Positions 1 to 7,499 of a stretch of 64,000 bases of DNA are shown here, piece by piece; position 1 is the first letter of the stretch; each line of letters begins with the position of its first letter. The translations under genes were made by a program, and so were the position numbers. The notes beneath the pieces are model-generated. The model had not been told where the DNA came from. It searched no databases and saw only the letters and a program-made list of their open reading frames with translations. The stretch comes from Siphonodentalium dalli (lineage: Eukaryota; Mollusca; Scaphopoda; Gadilida; Siphonodentaliidae), in NCBI GenBank assembly GCA_032622095.1, contig CP136065.1, positions 35,252,732-35,316,731 on the forward strand, read 5' to 3'.

Positions 1-19
1 ATCTGCATATAAAAAGAAA

Positions 20-283
20 ATGATCAACGATGCTCCGAAACAAGTGATGGATTGCATTTCAGAATGTTGTCAAAATCTTTTAAAAGGTAATGTAAAACTG
101 AATGAAGCTCAGAACCGCAAGTTACATTCGAAGCGTAAACATATCAGATATCTTGCAGACAAGAACAAACCTTTGCAACAAAAGAAGAAAATTTTGAATC
201 AAAAAGGTGGCTTTTTACCATTATTATTTCTTGCTCCATTGATTAGCAAAACATTAGGTGCAGTTGTTAAAAATATTTTGTAA
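20..283 (+). CDS. Small basic KGG-hydrophobic protein of Polinton-type element
   Basis: 87-aa ORF with no intron, first of the compact virus-like block. The N-terminal ~60 residues are strongly basic and contain a Cys-rich start (CISECC, residues 12-17). A QKGGF motif near residue 61 is followed by a hydrophobic tail (about 63-87) that could insert in a membrane. From memory, short proteins with a basic body, a KGG motif and a hydrophobic tail recur beside the capsid genes of invertebrate Polinton-like elements. A membrane-lytic or virion-associated role, like adenovirus pVI, is inference only. The ORF starts 20 bases into the window, so an upstream extension cannot be judged beyond that. It precedes the next ORF by 20 bases, as expected for a dense viral gene string. 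Confidence 0.6.
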   Translation: MINDAPKQVMDCISECCQNLLKGNVKLNEAQNRKLHSKRKHIRYLADKNKPLQQKKKILNQKGGFLPLLFLAPLISKTLGAVVKNIL

Positions 284-303
284 AAACTAAATCTCAAATA
301 AAT

Positions 304-1011
304 ATGAAGAAAATGGTTATTGTACCATTCAGAATGTTGGAAGATTTCAAACAATGGGAAATGTCAGAAATGAATAAACCTCAATTACCTCCTGATCCTG
401 CAATTTCAAATGTTTCAGATTCTTACAAAGAATTGAAATCAGTTTATGATAAAAATATTTCTGAATCAGAAAAGTCACAGTTATTTGGAGAAAATTTGTA
501 CAAATTGAAAACTTCACAAAAATCTTTAAATTCAAAATTCAGATTACCTGAACAAAAGTTATCTGAAAACTTTGGGAAAATGAGTGACCATATATTGGAA
601 AGTGTGCCATCTAAATTTCGTGGTAAAGCACAACAAATTTTATCATTGTTGTCAACTAATCCTAAACTTAGATGGGATGATCGTGGACAATTAATTTATG
701 GAACAGAAACAGTTACTGGATCAAATATAATTGATTTGATAAACGATGTTGTTCGTCACCGAAAAGGTTTTAACCCAGTTGGTTATGAAACATTCCTACG
801 TGGATTGGGGGAACTTAATATACCACAAGATTATGTAGGTAACAGGGATCGATGGCTGTGGATGCAAAGACATTTAAAAGGTCACACTGGTGATGAGTTT
901 CATACACCTCATGCAACTCCTATCAGTGGCAAGTCAAGAAAACGTTCAGTTGATATTTTAACACCAGAAACCAGAAAAACTATTTTGAAAGGATGGTCCT
1001 CACTTACATAA
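304..1011 (+). CDS. Conserved Polinton-associated protein of unknown function (235 aa)
   Basis: 235-aa intronless ORF. The N-terminal half (about 15-95) is polar, rich in Lys/Glu/Ser and possibly coiled coil. A compact conserved-looking block follows: RWDDRGQLIYG at 123-133, then SNIIDLINDVVRHRK (140-154), NPVG and a Trp-rich stretch (RDRWLWM, 181-187). I recall this block (W-x-x-R-G-x-L followed by SNI-DL-ND-VRHR) from proteins beside integrases in invertebrate Polinton-like elements, but know of no assigned function. There is no Walker A motif, so it is not the packaging ATPase. The last 19 bases overlap the start of the integrase ORF, suggesting coupled or polycistronic viral-style expression. 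Scored as a real gene because of length, codon-even composition and position. Confidence 0.7.
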   Translation: MKKMVIVPFRMLEDFKQWEMSEMNKPQLPPDPAISNVSDSYKELKSVYDKNISESEKSQLFGENLYKLKTSQKSLNSKFRLPEQKLSENFGKMSDHILESVPSKFRGKAQQILSLLSTNPKLRWDDRGQLIYGTETVTGSNIIDLINDVVRHRKGFNPVGYETFLRGLGELNIPQDYVGNRDRWLWMQRHLKGHTGDEFHTPHATPISGKSRKRSVDILTPETRKTILKGWSSLT

Positions 1012-2084
1012 AATTTGACAAACTTCTAACTGAAATTTACTACAATCCAAAAGAAGTTGGTGGTTTCAGTGGAGCAAATCAACTTTTTAAAAATGCAAAA
1101 GAAACAAATAACAAAATTAAACTTTCAGATGTTAAAAAATGGTTACAATGGCAAAAAACATATACTTTGCACAAACCAATTGTTCGGAAATTTCGCAGAC
1201 GTAAAACTATTGTTGCAGGAATTGATATTCAGTGGCAAGCTGATCTGGCAGATTTGCAAACTTTGCAAAAGCACAATGACAATTACAGATATTTACTTTG
1301 TGTTATTGATGTGTTCTCAAAATTTGCATGGGTTGAAAAAATTAAAGATAAAACTGGTAAAACTTTAGTTAAAACATTTCAGAAAATTCTAAAATCATCA
1401 AAACGAAAACCAGCTTCATTTCAATCTGACAAAGGTTCAGAATTCAAAAATAAATTATTTTTACAATTTTTGAAATCTAAGAAAATTCATTTTTTCACAA
1501 CAGAGAATCCAGAGACAAAAGCAAGTATAGTTGAACGTTTTCAACGGACATTGAAAACAAAGATGTGGAAATATTTTACACATAATCAAACTTTGAAATA
1601 CGTTGATGTTTTGCACGATTTTGTGAATTCTTACAACAAAAGTTTTCATAGAAGTATTAAGATGGCACCAGTTTTAGTAACTCGAGAAAATGAAATTGAA
1701 TTTTCCAGAAATCTTTATGGAAAGTTAAAAACGAAAAAAGATAAGATGTTGAAAGTTGGAGATTTTGTTAGAATAAATAAAACAAAGAGAACTTTTGATA
1801 AAGGATATCTTCCAAATTGGACAAAAGAAATTTTCAAAATTAGTAGAGTTTGTAAAAGTACACCATTAACTTACAAATTAGTAGATTTAGATGGTGAAAA
1901 CATCGCAGGATCATTTTATGGTAAAGAAATTCAACATATAAAAGATAATAAAGTTTACGAAATTGAATCAGTTGGTAAACGTTCAAGAAAAGTTGCTGGT
2001 AAATCAGTTAGAGAAATTAAAGTTCATTGGGCTGGTTATCCTAAAAAATTTGACAGTTGGATACCTGCCACAAATTTGGTATAA
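993..2084 (+). CDS. INT: DDE integrase with C-terminal chromodomain (Polinton/F54H12.3 type)
   Basis: 363-aa retroviral-type integrase. The rve core spans about residues 75-225. The acidic triad is visible as WQAD (D84), FQSDKGSEF (D146) and SIVERF (E181), with ~34 residues between the last two. This is the D,D35E arrangement used for strand transfer into host DNA. Residues ~250-315 form an SH3-like basic domain, and 320-363 a chromodomain (hydrophobic start, W346, G348-Y349, F353, SWIP 355-358). A chromodomain integrase is standard for Polintons and Ty3 elements. Absence of gag, RT and RNase H, and the adenovirus-like protease downstream, argue for a Polinton. The ORF is intact with no frameshift. 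It overlaps the preceding ORF by 19 bases, and the membrane-protein ORF starts 10 bases after its stop. Confidence 0.93.
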   Translation: MVLTYIKFDKLLTEIYYNPKEVGGFSGANQLFKNAKETNNKIKLSDVKKWLQWQKTYTLHKPIVRKFRRRKTIVAGIDIQWQADLADLQTLQKHNDNYRYLLCVIDVFSKFAWVEKIKDKTGKTLVKTFQKILKSSKRKPASFQSDKGSEFKNKLFLQFLKSKKIHFFTTENPETKASIVERFQRTLKTKMWKYFTHNQTLKYVDVLHDFVNSYNKSFHRSIKMAPVLVTRENEIEFSRNLYGKLKTKKDKMLKVGDFVRINKTKRTFDKGYLPNWTKEIFKISRVCKSTPLTYKLVDLDGENIAGSFYGKEIQHIKDNKVYEIESVGKRSRKVAGKSVREIKVHWAGYPKKFDSWIPATNLV

Positions 2085-2094
2085 AACTTTTAAC

Positions 2095-2358
2095 ATGTCT
2101 CAAAATGGTTCAGTTGGTCTCGATGCTCCATCACAATTTCAAATCTGTGGAGAAAAAATTGCAAAAAATCAAGTAACATATTTTACACAAATTATTATAA
2201 TTGTTGGTATAATCGCTACAGCAATTGTTCATTTAAGTTTACAAAGTGAAAATAACGAACTGTGGTTAATTTTACTCAGTAGTTCTTTGGGGTACATTTT
2301 ACCAACACCGCGTTTGAAATATTTGAAAAATCAGTCGGCAGAAATTTTGAAAGTATGA
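2095..2358 (+). CDS. Small two-helix membrane protein of the Polinton-type element
   Basis: 87 codons when started at the ATG at 2095. The reading frame is open further upstream only because it overlaps the integrase in another frame, so the internal ATG is preferred. Two hydrophobic segments are plain: residues ~31-50 (TQIIIIVGIIATAIVHLSLQ) and ~56-70. They are preceded by KIAKNQVTYF and followed by a basic C-terminus. I recall small proteins with a KI..NQ..YFTQ lead and two helices next to the minor capsid gene in similar invertebrate elements. Function is unknown; a virion or host membrane role is inference. Its stop codon overlaps the ATG of the next gene (ATGA, 4-base overlap at 2355-2358), typical of tightly packed virus genes. 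Confidence 0.65.
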   Translation: MSQNGSVGLDAPSQFQICGEKIAKNQVTYFTQIIIIVGIIATAIVHLSLQSENNELWLILLSSSLGYILPTPRLKYLKNQSAEILKV

Positions 2359-3206
2359 ATCCTTTCTACATTACAATTCCGAGCGACAGTTCGATGGTAA
2401 TGTATCCAAACAATACTCAATGTTGTTTTACTGTACAATTACCAAAACCAGTTCAAATTGATAAAGAAAAATGGGAAGTTGCATTAGCCGAACTGATAAC
2501 ACCTTCAGAAACATACAATGTTACAGGGGATTCGTGTAAATTCAATTTGATTACAACTGATGCAATATTACTGTCTGTTCTTCAAAATCGTTTTGAAGAA
2601 AAGATATTTAGGAGACCTGATGGCGTTCATGCACTTGAAATACAGATACAAAATGGTTCGTATACCTCTGCGACAGATTTAGTTGATACAATGCAAGATG
2701 TAATTGATAAAACACTTGGAGAAGCAATGCAAAACGAATACGGATTTCACATCGGGTACTCAAAAGGTACAAAACGTGTGAAAATTATTCGCAAGAGTTT
2801 AAGTAACACAAAACTAGGAATTGAATTACCACAATGTCTTTTGCACAAGTTGGGTTACAAAACTGAAAACGCTTCTGAAGATTTTTATTCAAATAATAGA
2901 TTTCCGTTTGGTGTAGATTTGAATGTTGGTCATAATCTAATGTTTGTTTATTCTGATATTGCCGATTACACATTTGTTGGAAATGTTGAAGTACAAATTT
3001 TACGAGTTGTTTCTTTCAGAAGTAAAAGAGATATCGACGGATTACATGTAAAACATGAATTTTTAAATTTACATTATGTTCCAGTTTCAAAGTCATACTT
3101 TGACAAAATTAGTGTAAATATAAGTGGCGACACAGGAAAATCAATTCAGTTTATCGGTGGTAAGTCTTTGGTGAAGCTACATTTCAGAAAACGAGAGGAG
3201 TTCTAA
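2355..3206 (+). CDS. Penton-like minor capsid protein (single jelly-roll type)
   Basis: 283-aa intact ORF. The N-terminus places the strand signature CCFTVQLPKPVQ (23-34) and WEVALAELITP (40-50). The C-terminus has YVPV followed by FDKISVNI, a DTGKSIQF turn and a final KLHFRK strand (about 241-279). A terminal FD-x-I-x-V-x-I...D-x-G...F..GK..V.LHF block is the hallmark I know from Polinton minor capsid proteins (the PX family), which are homologous to adenovirus penton base. By that homology it should form the fivefold vertex of an icosahedral particle. It sits between the membrane-protein gene (4-base overlap) and the basic protein (5 bases later), upstream of the major capsid protein. Homology is by motif memory, not by search. 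Confidence 0.75.
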   Translation: MNPFYITIPSDSSMVMYPNNTQCCFTVQLPKPVQIDKEKWEVALAELITPSETYNVTGDSCKFNLITTDAILLSVLQNRFEEKIFRRPDGVHALEIQIQNGSYTSATDLVDTMQDVIDKTLGEAMQNEYGFHIGYSKGTKRVKIIRKSLSNTKLGIELPQCLLHKLGYKTENASEDFYSNNRFPFGVDLNVGHNLMFVYSDIADYTFVGNVEVQILRVVSFRSKRDIDGLHVKHEFLNLHYVPVSKSYFDKISVNISGDTGKSIQFIGGKSLVKLHFRKREEF

Positions 3207-3211
3207 AAACA

Positions 3212-3586
3212 ATGTTCCCCGTGTATAGAGGCGTACCACGGCAATATGGTAATGGTATTGGTTCAATTTTCAAATCAGTTATGAGATCTGCTATACCATT
3301 TCTAAAACCGCTTGGTCGGACAGCTTTACAACTTGCGAAAAAACACACTTTTGGTGTTGCAGATGAAATTATTAATCAAGGTAAAAGTCCGAAAGAAGCG
3401 TTGATGTCTGAAGGTAAAAAAGCTTTAAAATCTTTTGGCACACAAGCTAAAAATCAAATTTTGAACTCGAGAAAAAAACCTAGAAAAAGAGTAGCGACTT
3501 CAAAAATGAATCATTCAGCTGTCAAACGCCGAAAAAGTCAGTCGAAAAATCATCCTAGCAGTCGAGCTCTTGATATTTTTGATTAA
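3212..3586 (+). CDS. Small basic glycine-rich protein, candidate pVI/core-like virion protein
   Basis: 124-aa ORF beginning MFPVYRGVPRQYGNGIGSIF. The N-terminal Tyr/Gly-rich segment is followed by an amphipathic stretch (residues ~20-45), then a very Lys/Arg-rich C-terminal half (about 85-117, including KKPRKR and KRRK). In Polintons and adintoviruses a small protein with a Gly-rich leader, an amphipathic helix and a basic tail sits next to the major capsid gene and is compared with adenovirus pVI or core proteins. The order here (minor capsid, this gene, major capsid) fits. DNA condensation or endosome escape is inference. Protease cleavage sites of the adenain consensus are not unambiguous in it. 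Confidence 0.6.
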   Translation: MFPVYRGVPRQYGNGIGSIFKSVMRSAIPFLKPLGRTALQLAKKHTFGVADEIINQGKSPKEALMSEGKKALKSFGTQAKNQILNSRKKPRKRVATSKMNHSAVKRRKSQSKNHPSSRALDIFD

Positions 3587-3588
3587 TC

Positions 3589-4893
3589 ATGGCACAAATG
3601 GTAAATGGATCATGCGAATGCAATAAATCGGAACTTGATATAACACATGTTCCACCAACGGTGGCTACAATGTCAGAATCGCAGTGGATCGAAAATCATC
3701 CTATTGCACCGCTGAATAATTCTGCTCCGATAGAGTTTGTCATACCATCTCAAACCGAAAAGTGGACAGATATTAATCAATCTTATCTTTATGTGAAATT
3801 CAAAATTACAAAAAAAGATGGAACTAATTTGGTAGCTGCTACGGAATTAGCACCTGTTAACAATTTCTTTCATAGCATGTTCAGCAGTATCGATGTTTAC
3901 TTGAACAACAAATTGATAACTTCGAATTCTGACACTTACCCATACCGAGCATATTTCGAAAATCTGTTGGGATACTCTCAAGAATATAAAGATAATCAAT
4001 TAGCAAATTTAGAAATGTGGTATGGCGATACAGCAGAACAATTTGAAGAGAGCACCAAAGGTGGTGCTAATGCTGGATTAACTTCTAGAGAAAGTTTGAT
4101 CACTGGTAGTAAATTTGTTGAACTATGCGGACGCTTACACACCGATCTGTTTCTTCAAGAAAAATATTTACCAAATGGAATTGAAATTCGTATCAGATTA
4201 AACAGATCACCATCAAAATTTTGCCTCATTGGCTCCGAGGATGGACAAATTGTTTTCGAATCAGCAGTGTTCCATGTCAGAACAGTTAGTCTCTTTCCAG
4301 CGGTCTCAAATAAATTAAATCAAGAAATTGCCCAGTCAAAAATGAAACTACCTATCAGACGAGTAGAAATAAAAACTTTCACAATTAGTACTGGACTTAG
4401 ATCAAAAATTGAAGACCACTTATTTCAAGGACAATTACCAAAGAGACTTTTTATTGCGTTGGTCGAAAATAAAGATATGAATGGAGATTTGGGTACCAAT
4501 CCATTCCACTTCAAACATTTCAGTTTGAATAAATTGGAAGTTAGTCAAGACGGTCATACAATACATAACCGTCCATTTGAACCAAACTTCGCAACAAAAC
4601 AATGTCTCAGATCATATTTATCTTTGTATCAATCTTTAGGAATGTTTGGTGTTAACAAATCAATTGGCATTAATTTAAAAGAATATATGAATGGATATTG
4701 TTTGTGGGGTTTCGACTTGACACCGGACCAAGGAAGTGACGAGGGACATCTACATCCTATAAAGACAGGGAACCTGCGTTTGGAGCTTCAGTTCTTGACA
4801 GCTCTCACTACAGCCGTCAACGTTTTGGTGTATGCTGAATTCGACAGTGAAATAGAGATCACAGCTTTGAGAGAAGTGCTTACTGACTATTAG
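3589..4893 (+). CDS. Major capsid protein, double jelly-roll type (F54H12.2-like)
   Basis: 434-aa intact ORF. The conserved-looking block is residues ~59-132: KWTDINQSYLYVKFKI (jelly-roll strand), PVNNFFHSMFSSIDVYLNNK (89-108), then TYPYRAYFENLLGYS (116-130). The PVNN-x-LHS-x-F motif followed by Y-R-AY-x-x-LL is the pattern I associate with Polinton/adintovirus hexon-like proteins and with the family named after C. elegans F54H12.2. Length is short for a hexon but enough for two jelly rolls. The second half (about 240-434) is rich in alternating hydrophobic strands, consistent with a second roll. It should assemble as trimeric capsomers. It follows the basic protein by 2 bases and precedes the Cys/His protein by 1 base. 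Confidence 0.78.
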   Translation: MAQMVNGSCECNKSELDITHVPPTVATMSESQWIENHPIAPLNNSAPIEFVIPSQTEKWTDINQSYLYVKFKITKKDGTNLVAATELAPVNNFFHSMFSSIDVYLNNKLITSNSDTYPYRAYFENLLGYSQEYKDNQLANLEMWYGDTAEQFEESTKGGANAGLTSRESLITGSKFVELCGRLHTDLFLQEKYLPNGIEIRIRLNRSPSKFCLIGSEDGQIVFESAVFHVRTVSLFPAVSNKLNQEIAQSKMKLPIRRVEIKTFTISTGLRSKIEDHLFQGQLPKRLFIALVENKDMNGDLGTNPFHFKHFSLNKLEVSQDGHTIHNRPFEPNFATKQCLRSYLSLYQSLGMFGVNKSIGINLKEYMNGYCLWGFDLTPDQGSDEGHLHPIKTGNLRLELQFLTALTTAVNVLVYAEFDSEIEITALREVLTDY

Positions 4894-4894
4894 G

Positions 4895-5353
4895 ATGGAG
4901 CTCACAACACAGCTATGGAACTACTATGAAGAATACCAACGTTCACAAAACTTTGCTCCGAGATGGAGCCTGATCTTGGACACACTCAACAACTCTATGA
5001 TTGAAGAACTACAAGAACTTATTCGCAAGGAAGTGTCAGCAAACTGTGAAGGATGTAAAATAGAACATCCTAGTCAACGTGAACATGTTCTGTGTTTGTT
5101 CTCTACAACTGATGATTGGACAAACCAGTTTATCGACTTAGCGCTGATTAAAATTGACATATACAATGTTATGGAAAGATGGTTCCCGAAGCTGATGTGG
5201 TTAAACCCACACATCAAGGAGAAGTTCGAAGCATTCATCATGTATGATCATCTGAGAAACAATTTGGAGCTCAACCGCAAAAAATTCGACGCAGAGTGGA
5301 CTCTGATGTGGTCACAGCGAGTCAAAGAGAATTACAACGATGCAGACAGCTGA
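4895..5353 (+). CDS. Cys/His-motif protein between capsid and protease (152 aa)
   Basis: 152-aa ORF, mostly predicted helical and Trp-rich. A compact metal-binding-like motif lies at residues 51-67: C51-x2-C54-x3-H58-P-S-x4-H64-x2-C67. I recall a C-x2-C-x-x-x-HPSQ-x-x-H motif in a small protein of unknown function beside the protease in related invertebrate elements. No enzymatic domain is recognised. Zinc binding is inference from ligand spacing. The gene starts one base after the major capsid stop, and its last 14 bases overlap the protease ORF, so expression is probably coupled to its neighbours. It could be a virion maturation or DNA-binding factor; neither can be decided from sequence alone. 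Confidence 0.65.
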   Translation: MELTTQLWNYYEEYQRSQNFAPRWSLILDTLNNSMIEELQELIRKEVSANCEGCKIEHPSQREHVLCLFSTTDDWTNQFIDLALIKIDIYNVMERWFPKLMWLNPHIKEKFEAFIMYDHLRNNLELNRKKFDAEWTLMWSQRVKENYNDADS

Positions 5354-5813
5354 ACTTCAATATATTCTGGACAATTCCTGGTTGTGTAAACTTAACACAC
5401 ATGTTTGTGCTAGAGATCTGTTACCAGAGAAGAAACCACAGCATATTCAAGCATATATTGTGAACACACACTCATCGGATCAGCCAGGAGAACACTGGAC
5501 ATTGATGTTATTCAAGGGAAGATCAGCTGTATACTTCGACTCATTTGGACTACCACCACCGAGACGATATATGTTACCATTCATAAAAAGGAACTCATCA
5601 GCATGGACTATGAATACAACACGATATCAACATCGTGCGACAAATGTGTGTGGATTATATTGTATATTCGCACTCCACCACATGATGAAAGGAAAGAGGA
5701 TGAAAATATTATTCAATTCTCGGGATTTCTTCAAGAATGACAGAACAATAGTTCGATGGTTTGGAAAGCACTATGGTCGATTATACAGAAAAGCAAATTT
5801 GCTGTTGAATTAA
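5340..5813 (+). CDS. PRO: Adenain-like cysteine protease (maturation protease)
   Basis: 157-aa protease of the adenovirus endopeptidase/Ulp1 (CE) clan. The catalytic order His-Asp-Gln-Cys is visible: H52 in GEHWTLML, D67 in VYFDSFG, the oxyanion Gln at Q97, and nucleophile C104 in TNVCGLYC. In adenovirus this enzyme cleaves capsid and core precursors during virion maturation. Polintons carry it next to capsid genes, as here. The length is shorter than adenovirus protease (about 200 aa) but usual for Polinton forms. All key residues are present and the frame is open, so it may be functional. It is the last gene of the block; downstream DNA is noncoding and A+T rich. Confidence 0.9.
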   Translation: MQTAELQYILDNSWLCKLNTHVCARDLLPEKKPQHIQAYIVNTHSSDQPGEHWTLMLFKGRSAVYFDSFGLPPPRRYMLPFIKRNSSAWTMNTTRYQHRATNVCGLYCIFALHHMMKGKRMKILFNSRDFFKNDRTIVRWFGKHYGRLYRKANLLLN

Positions 5814-6263
5814 ACTTCACCAGGACATCGACGGCTGATATACATACAACGCAAAGAAGACGACGACCAGATAACAACGAATGTGTCAACAACTCCACAA
5901 AATAGACTCTTTTGTTATTGATTCAGCGTAGGATGTTGTAGGATGTTGTAGGATGTTCAATTAAGTTTCTTCAAATCTGAGACCTTGTTTTGTACATAAA
6001 TTATTGTTCTTTGTTAATATTATTGATGTATAATAATATATTATTGTTCATTGTTCTTGTTCTTGTTTTTGAAAAATAAATGATAAATTTCAACAAAATC
6101 GTTTTCACTGTAGGATCCCCACCAATTGATTCTGTTCGTGTCGATGTGTCATCTCTGGTCAGAATTATACAAACTTTAAAATTAGTAATGAAAAAATGTC
6201 TAAGTCCATTTTCATTTTTTCCGATCAGAAATATCACATCAATGACAGGAATATCTATCCTCA
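5814..6263. other. Noncoding A+T-rich flank after the viral block
   Basis: No credible ORF. The stretch contains three copies of a ggatgttgta word (5931-5957), runs of ttgtt/tattatt (6000-6070) and an aataaa at 6075 that could serve as a polyadenylation signal. The element boundary probably lies here but cannot be placed. Confidence 0.6.
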
Positions 6264-6597
6264 GGGGGGAACTATGGCCCAGTACCCATCAGTGGGGGGC
6301 ACTATGGCCCAGTACCCCCAGTGGGGGCACTATGGCCCAGTACCCCCCAGTGGGGGGCACTATGGCCCAGTACCCCCAGTGGGGGGCACTATGGCCCAGT
6401 ATCGAATACTGGACCATAGATCGTCCAGTATTCGATACTGGGCCATAGTGCCCCCCACTGGGGGGCACTATGGCCCAGTATCGAATACTGGACGATCTAT
6501 GGTCCAGTATTCGATACTGGGCCATAGTGCCCCCCACTGGGGGGTACTGGGCCATAGTGCCCCCCACTGGGGGGTACTGGGCCATAGTGCCCCCCAT
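6264..6597. repeat. Palindromic array of a ~29-bp unit
   Basis: Five forward copies of a unit containing actatggcccagta start at 6271, 6301, 6329, 6359 and 6388 (period 28-30). A B segment (tatcgaatactgga and its complement) follows, then one inverted copy, one forward copy, an inverted B, and three inverted copies to 6597. The axis is near 6458: about 279 bp (6319-6597) reads almost the same on both strands, with two extra forward copies on the left. The ORFs on both strands here (repeated WAIVPP/MAQYP peptides) are products of the repeat. A long cruciform is possible. Family not recognised. Confidence 0.9.
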
Positions 6598-7499
6598 TAC
6601 TACTATCGATTCTCTCTTAAGCGTCGGCGATAAGTCGACATTTAAACATTATTTCATTGCACGGTACACCGGTCGTTATAAAATGGCTCACCCCAATGCC
6701 CGTGACCACTTGTTCTAGCCTTGAAATTGTGCGTCTGTCCCCAGATGGTGAATTTAGTGATGCTACCCCGCTTATCGGGCTAGCATCATCAAATTCACCC
6801 TCTGGGGACCTCATTCTGCTTGCACCCCAGCAGAATGAGGTTCCCAGATGGTGAATTTGGTGATGCTAGCCCGCTATGCGGGGTAGCATCACTAAATTCA
6901 CCCCCCCCCCCGGGACCTCATTCTGCAAATGCCAGACAAAGTGTTGTTTTTTCGACAAAATTTCAGTCACTTTATTAATTCCAACCCCGGTGGACTTCCC
7001 TCTTTTGTCGTGACCCTGCAAGTTAAGCAACAAGTACAAGCCTTGAAATAGTGTGTCGGTCATTTGCAGAATGAGGTTCCCAGGGGGTGAATTTAGTTAT
7101 GCATATAAACATTAAACATTATTTCAATGCGGGGTAGCATAACTAAATTCACCTTCTGGGGGACAGACGCACTATTTCAAGGCTAGAACAAGTAGTCACG
7201 GGCATTTTATAACGACCGTTGCCTTTGAAATAATGTTTAATTGTCGATTTATCGCCGACGCTTAAGAGAAACTCGATAACTGTTCAAAAGTGGTGTGAAA
7301 GATTTATGTGTGATTATTTAACAATACTGCAAAATCCCTTGGGAAATCGTGTCTGATCATATTTTTTCTACTAACAGTTGCTTAACTTGCAGCGTCACGG
7401 CAAGAGGGAAGTCGCCCCCATCTCGTCCACCGGGGTTGGAATTAATAAAGTGACTGAAATTTTGGCGAAAAACACTTTGCCAATACATTCTCTTATATA

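Larger units (their letters stand above)
1..5960 (+). mobile_element. Polinton/Maverick-type virus-like element, right part
   Basis: Nine same-strand intronless ORFs with integrase, minor and major capsid proteins and an adenain-like protease define a Polinton-type element; the left end is outside the window. No protein-primed DNA polymerase B, FtsK-like ATPase or terminal inverted repeat can be seen, so completeness is unknown. The 3' side after 5813 holds a short direct repeat of aggatgttgt (5931-5957), which may lie near the right terminus. The 6-bp target duplication typical of Polintons cannot be tested without the left end. Confidence 0.85.

Noticed and set aside
304-1011. Packaging ATPase of the Polinton
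   Set aside because: No Walker A (GxxxxGK[S/T]) or Walker B motif in the 235 residues.
6289-6633. ORFs of 82-145 aa on both strands with repeated WAIVPP / MAQYP peptides
   Set aside because: They exist on both strands because the DNA is a palindromic 29-bp array. No start context or family.
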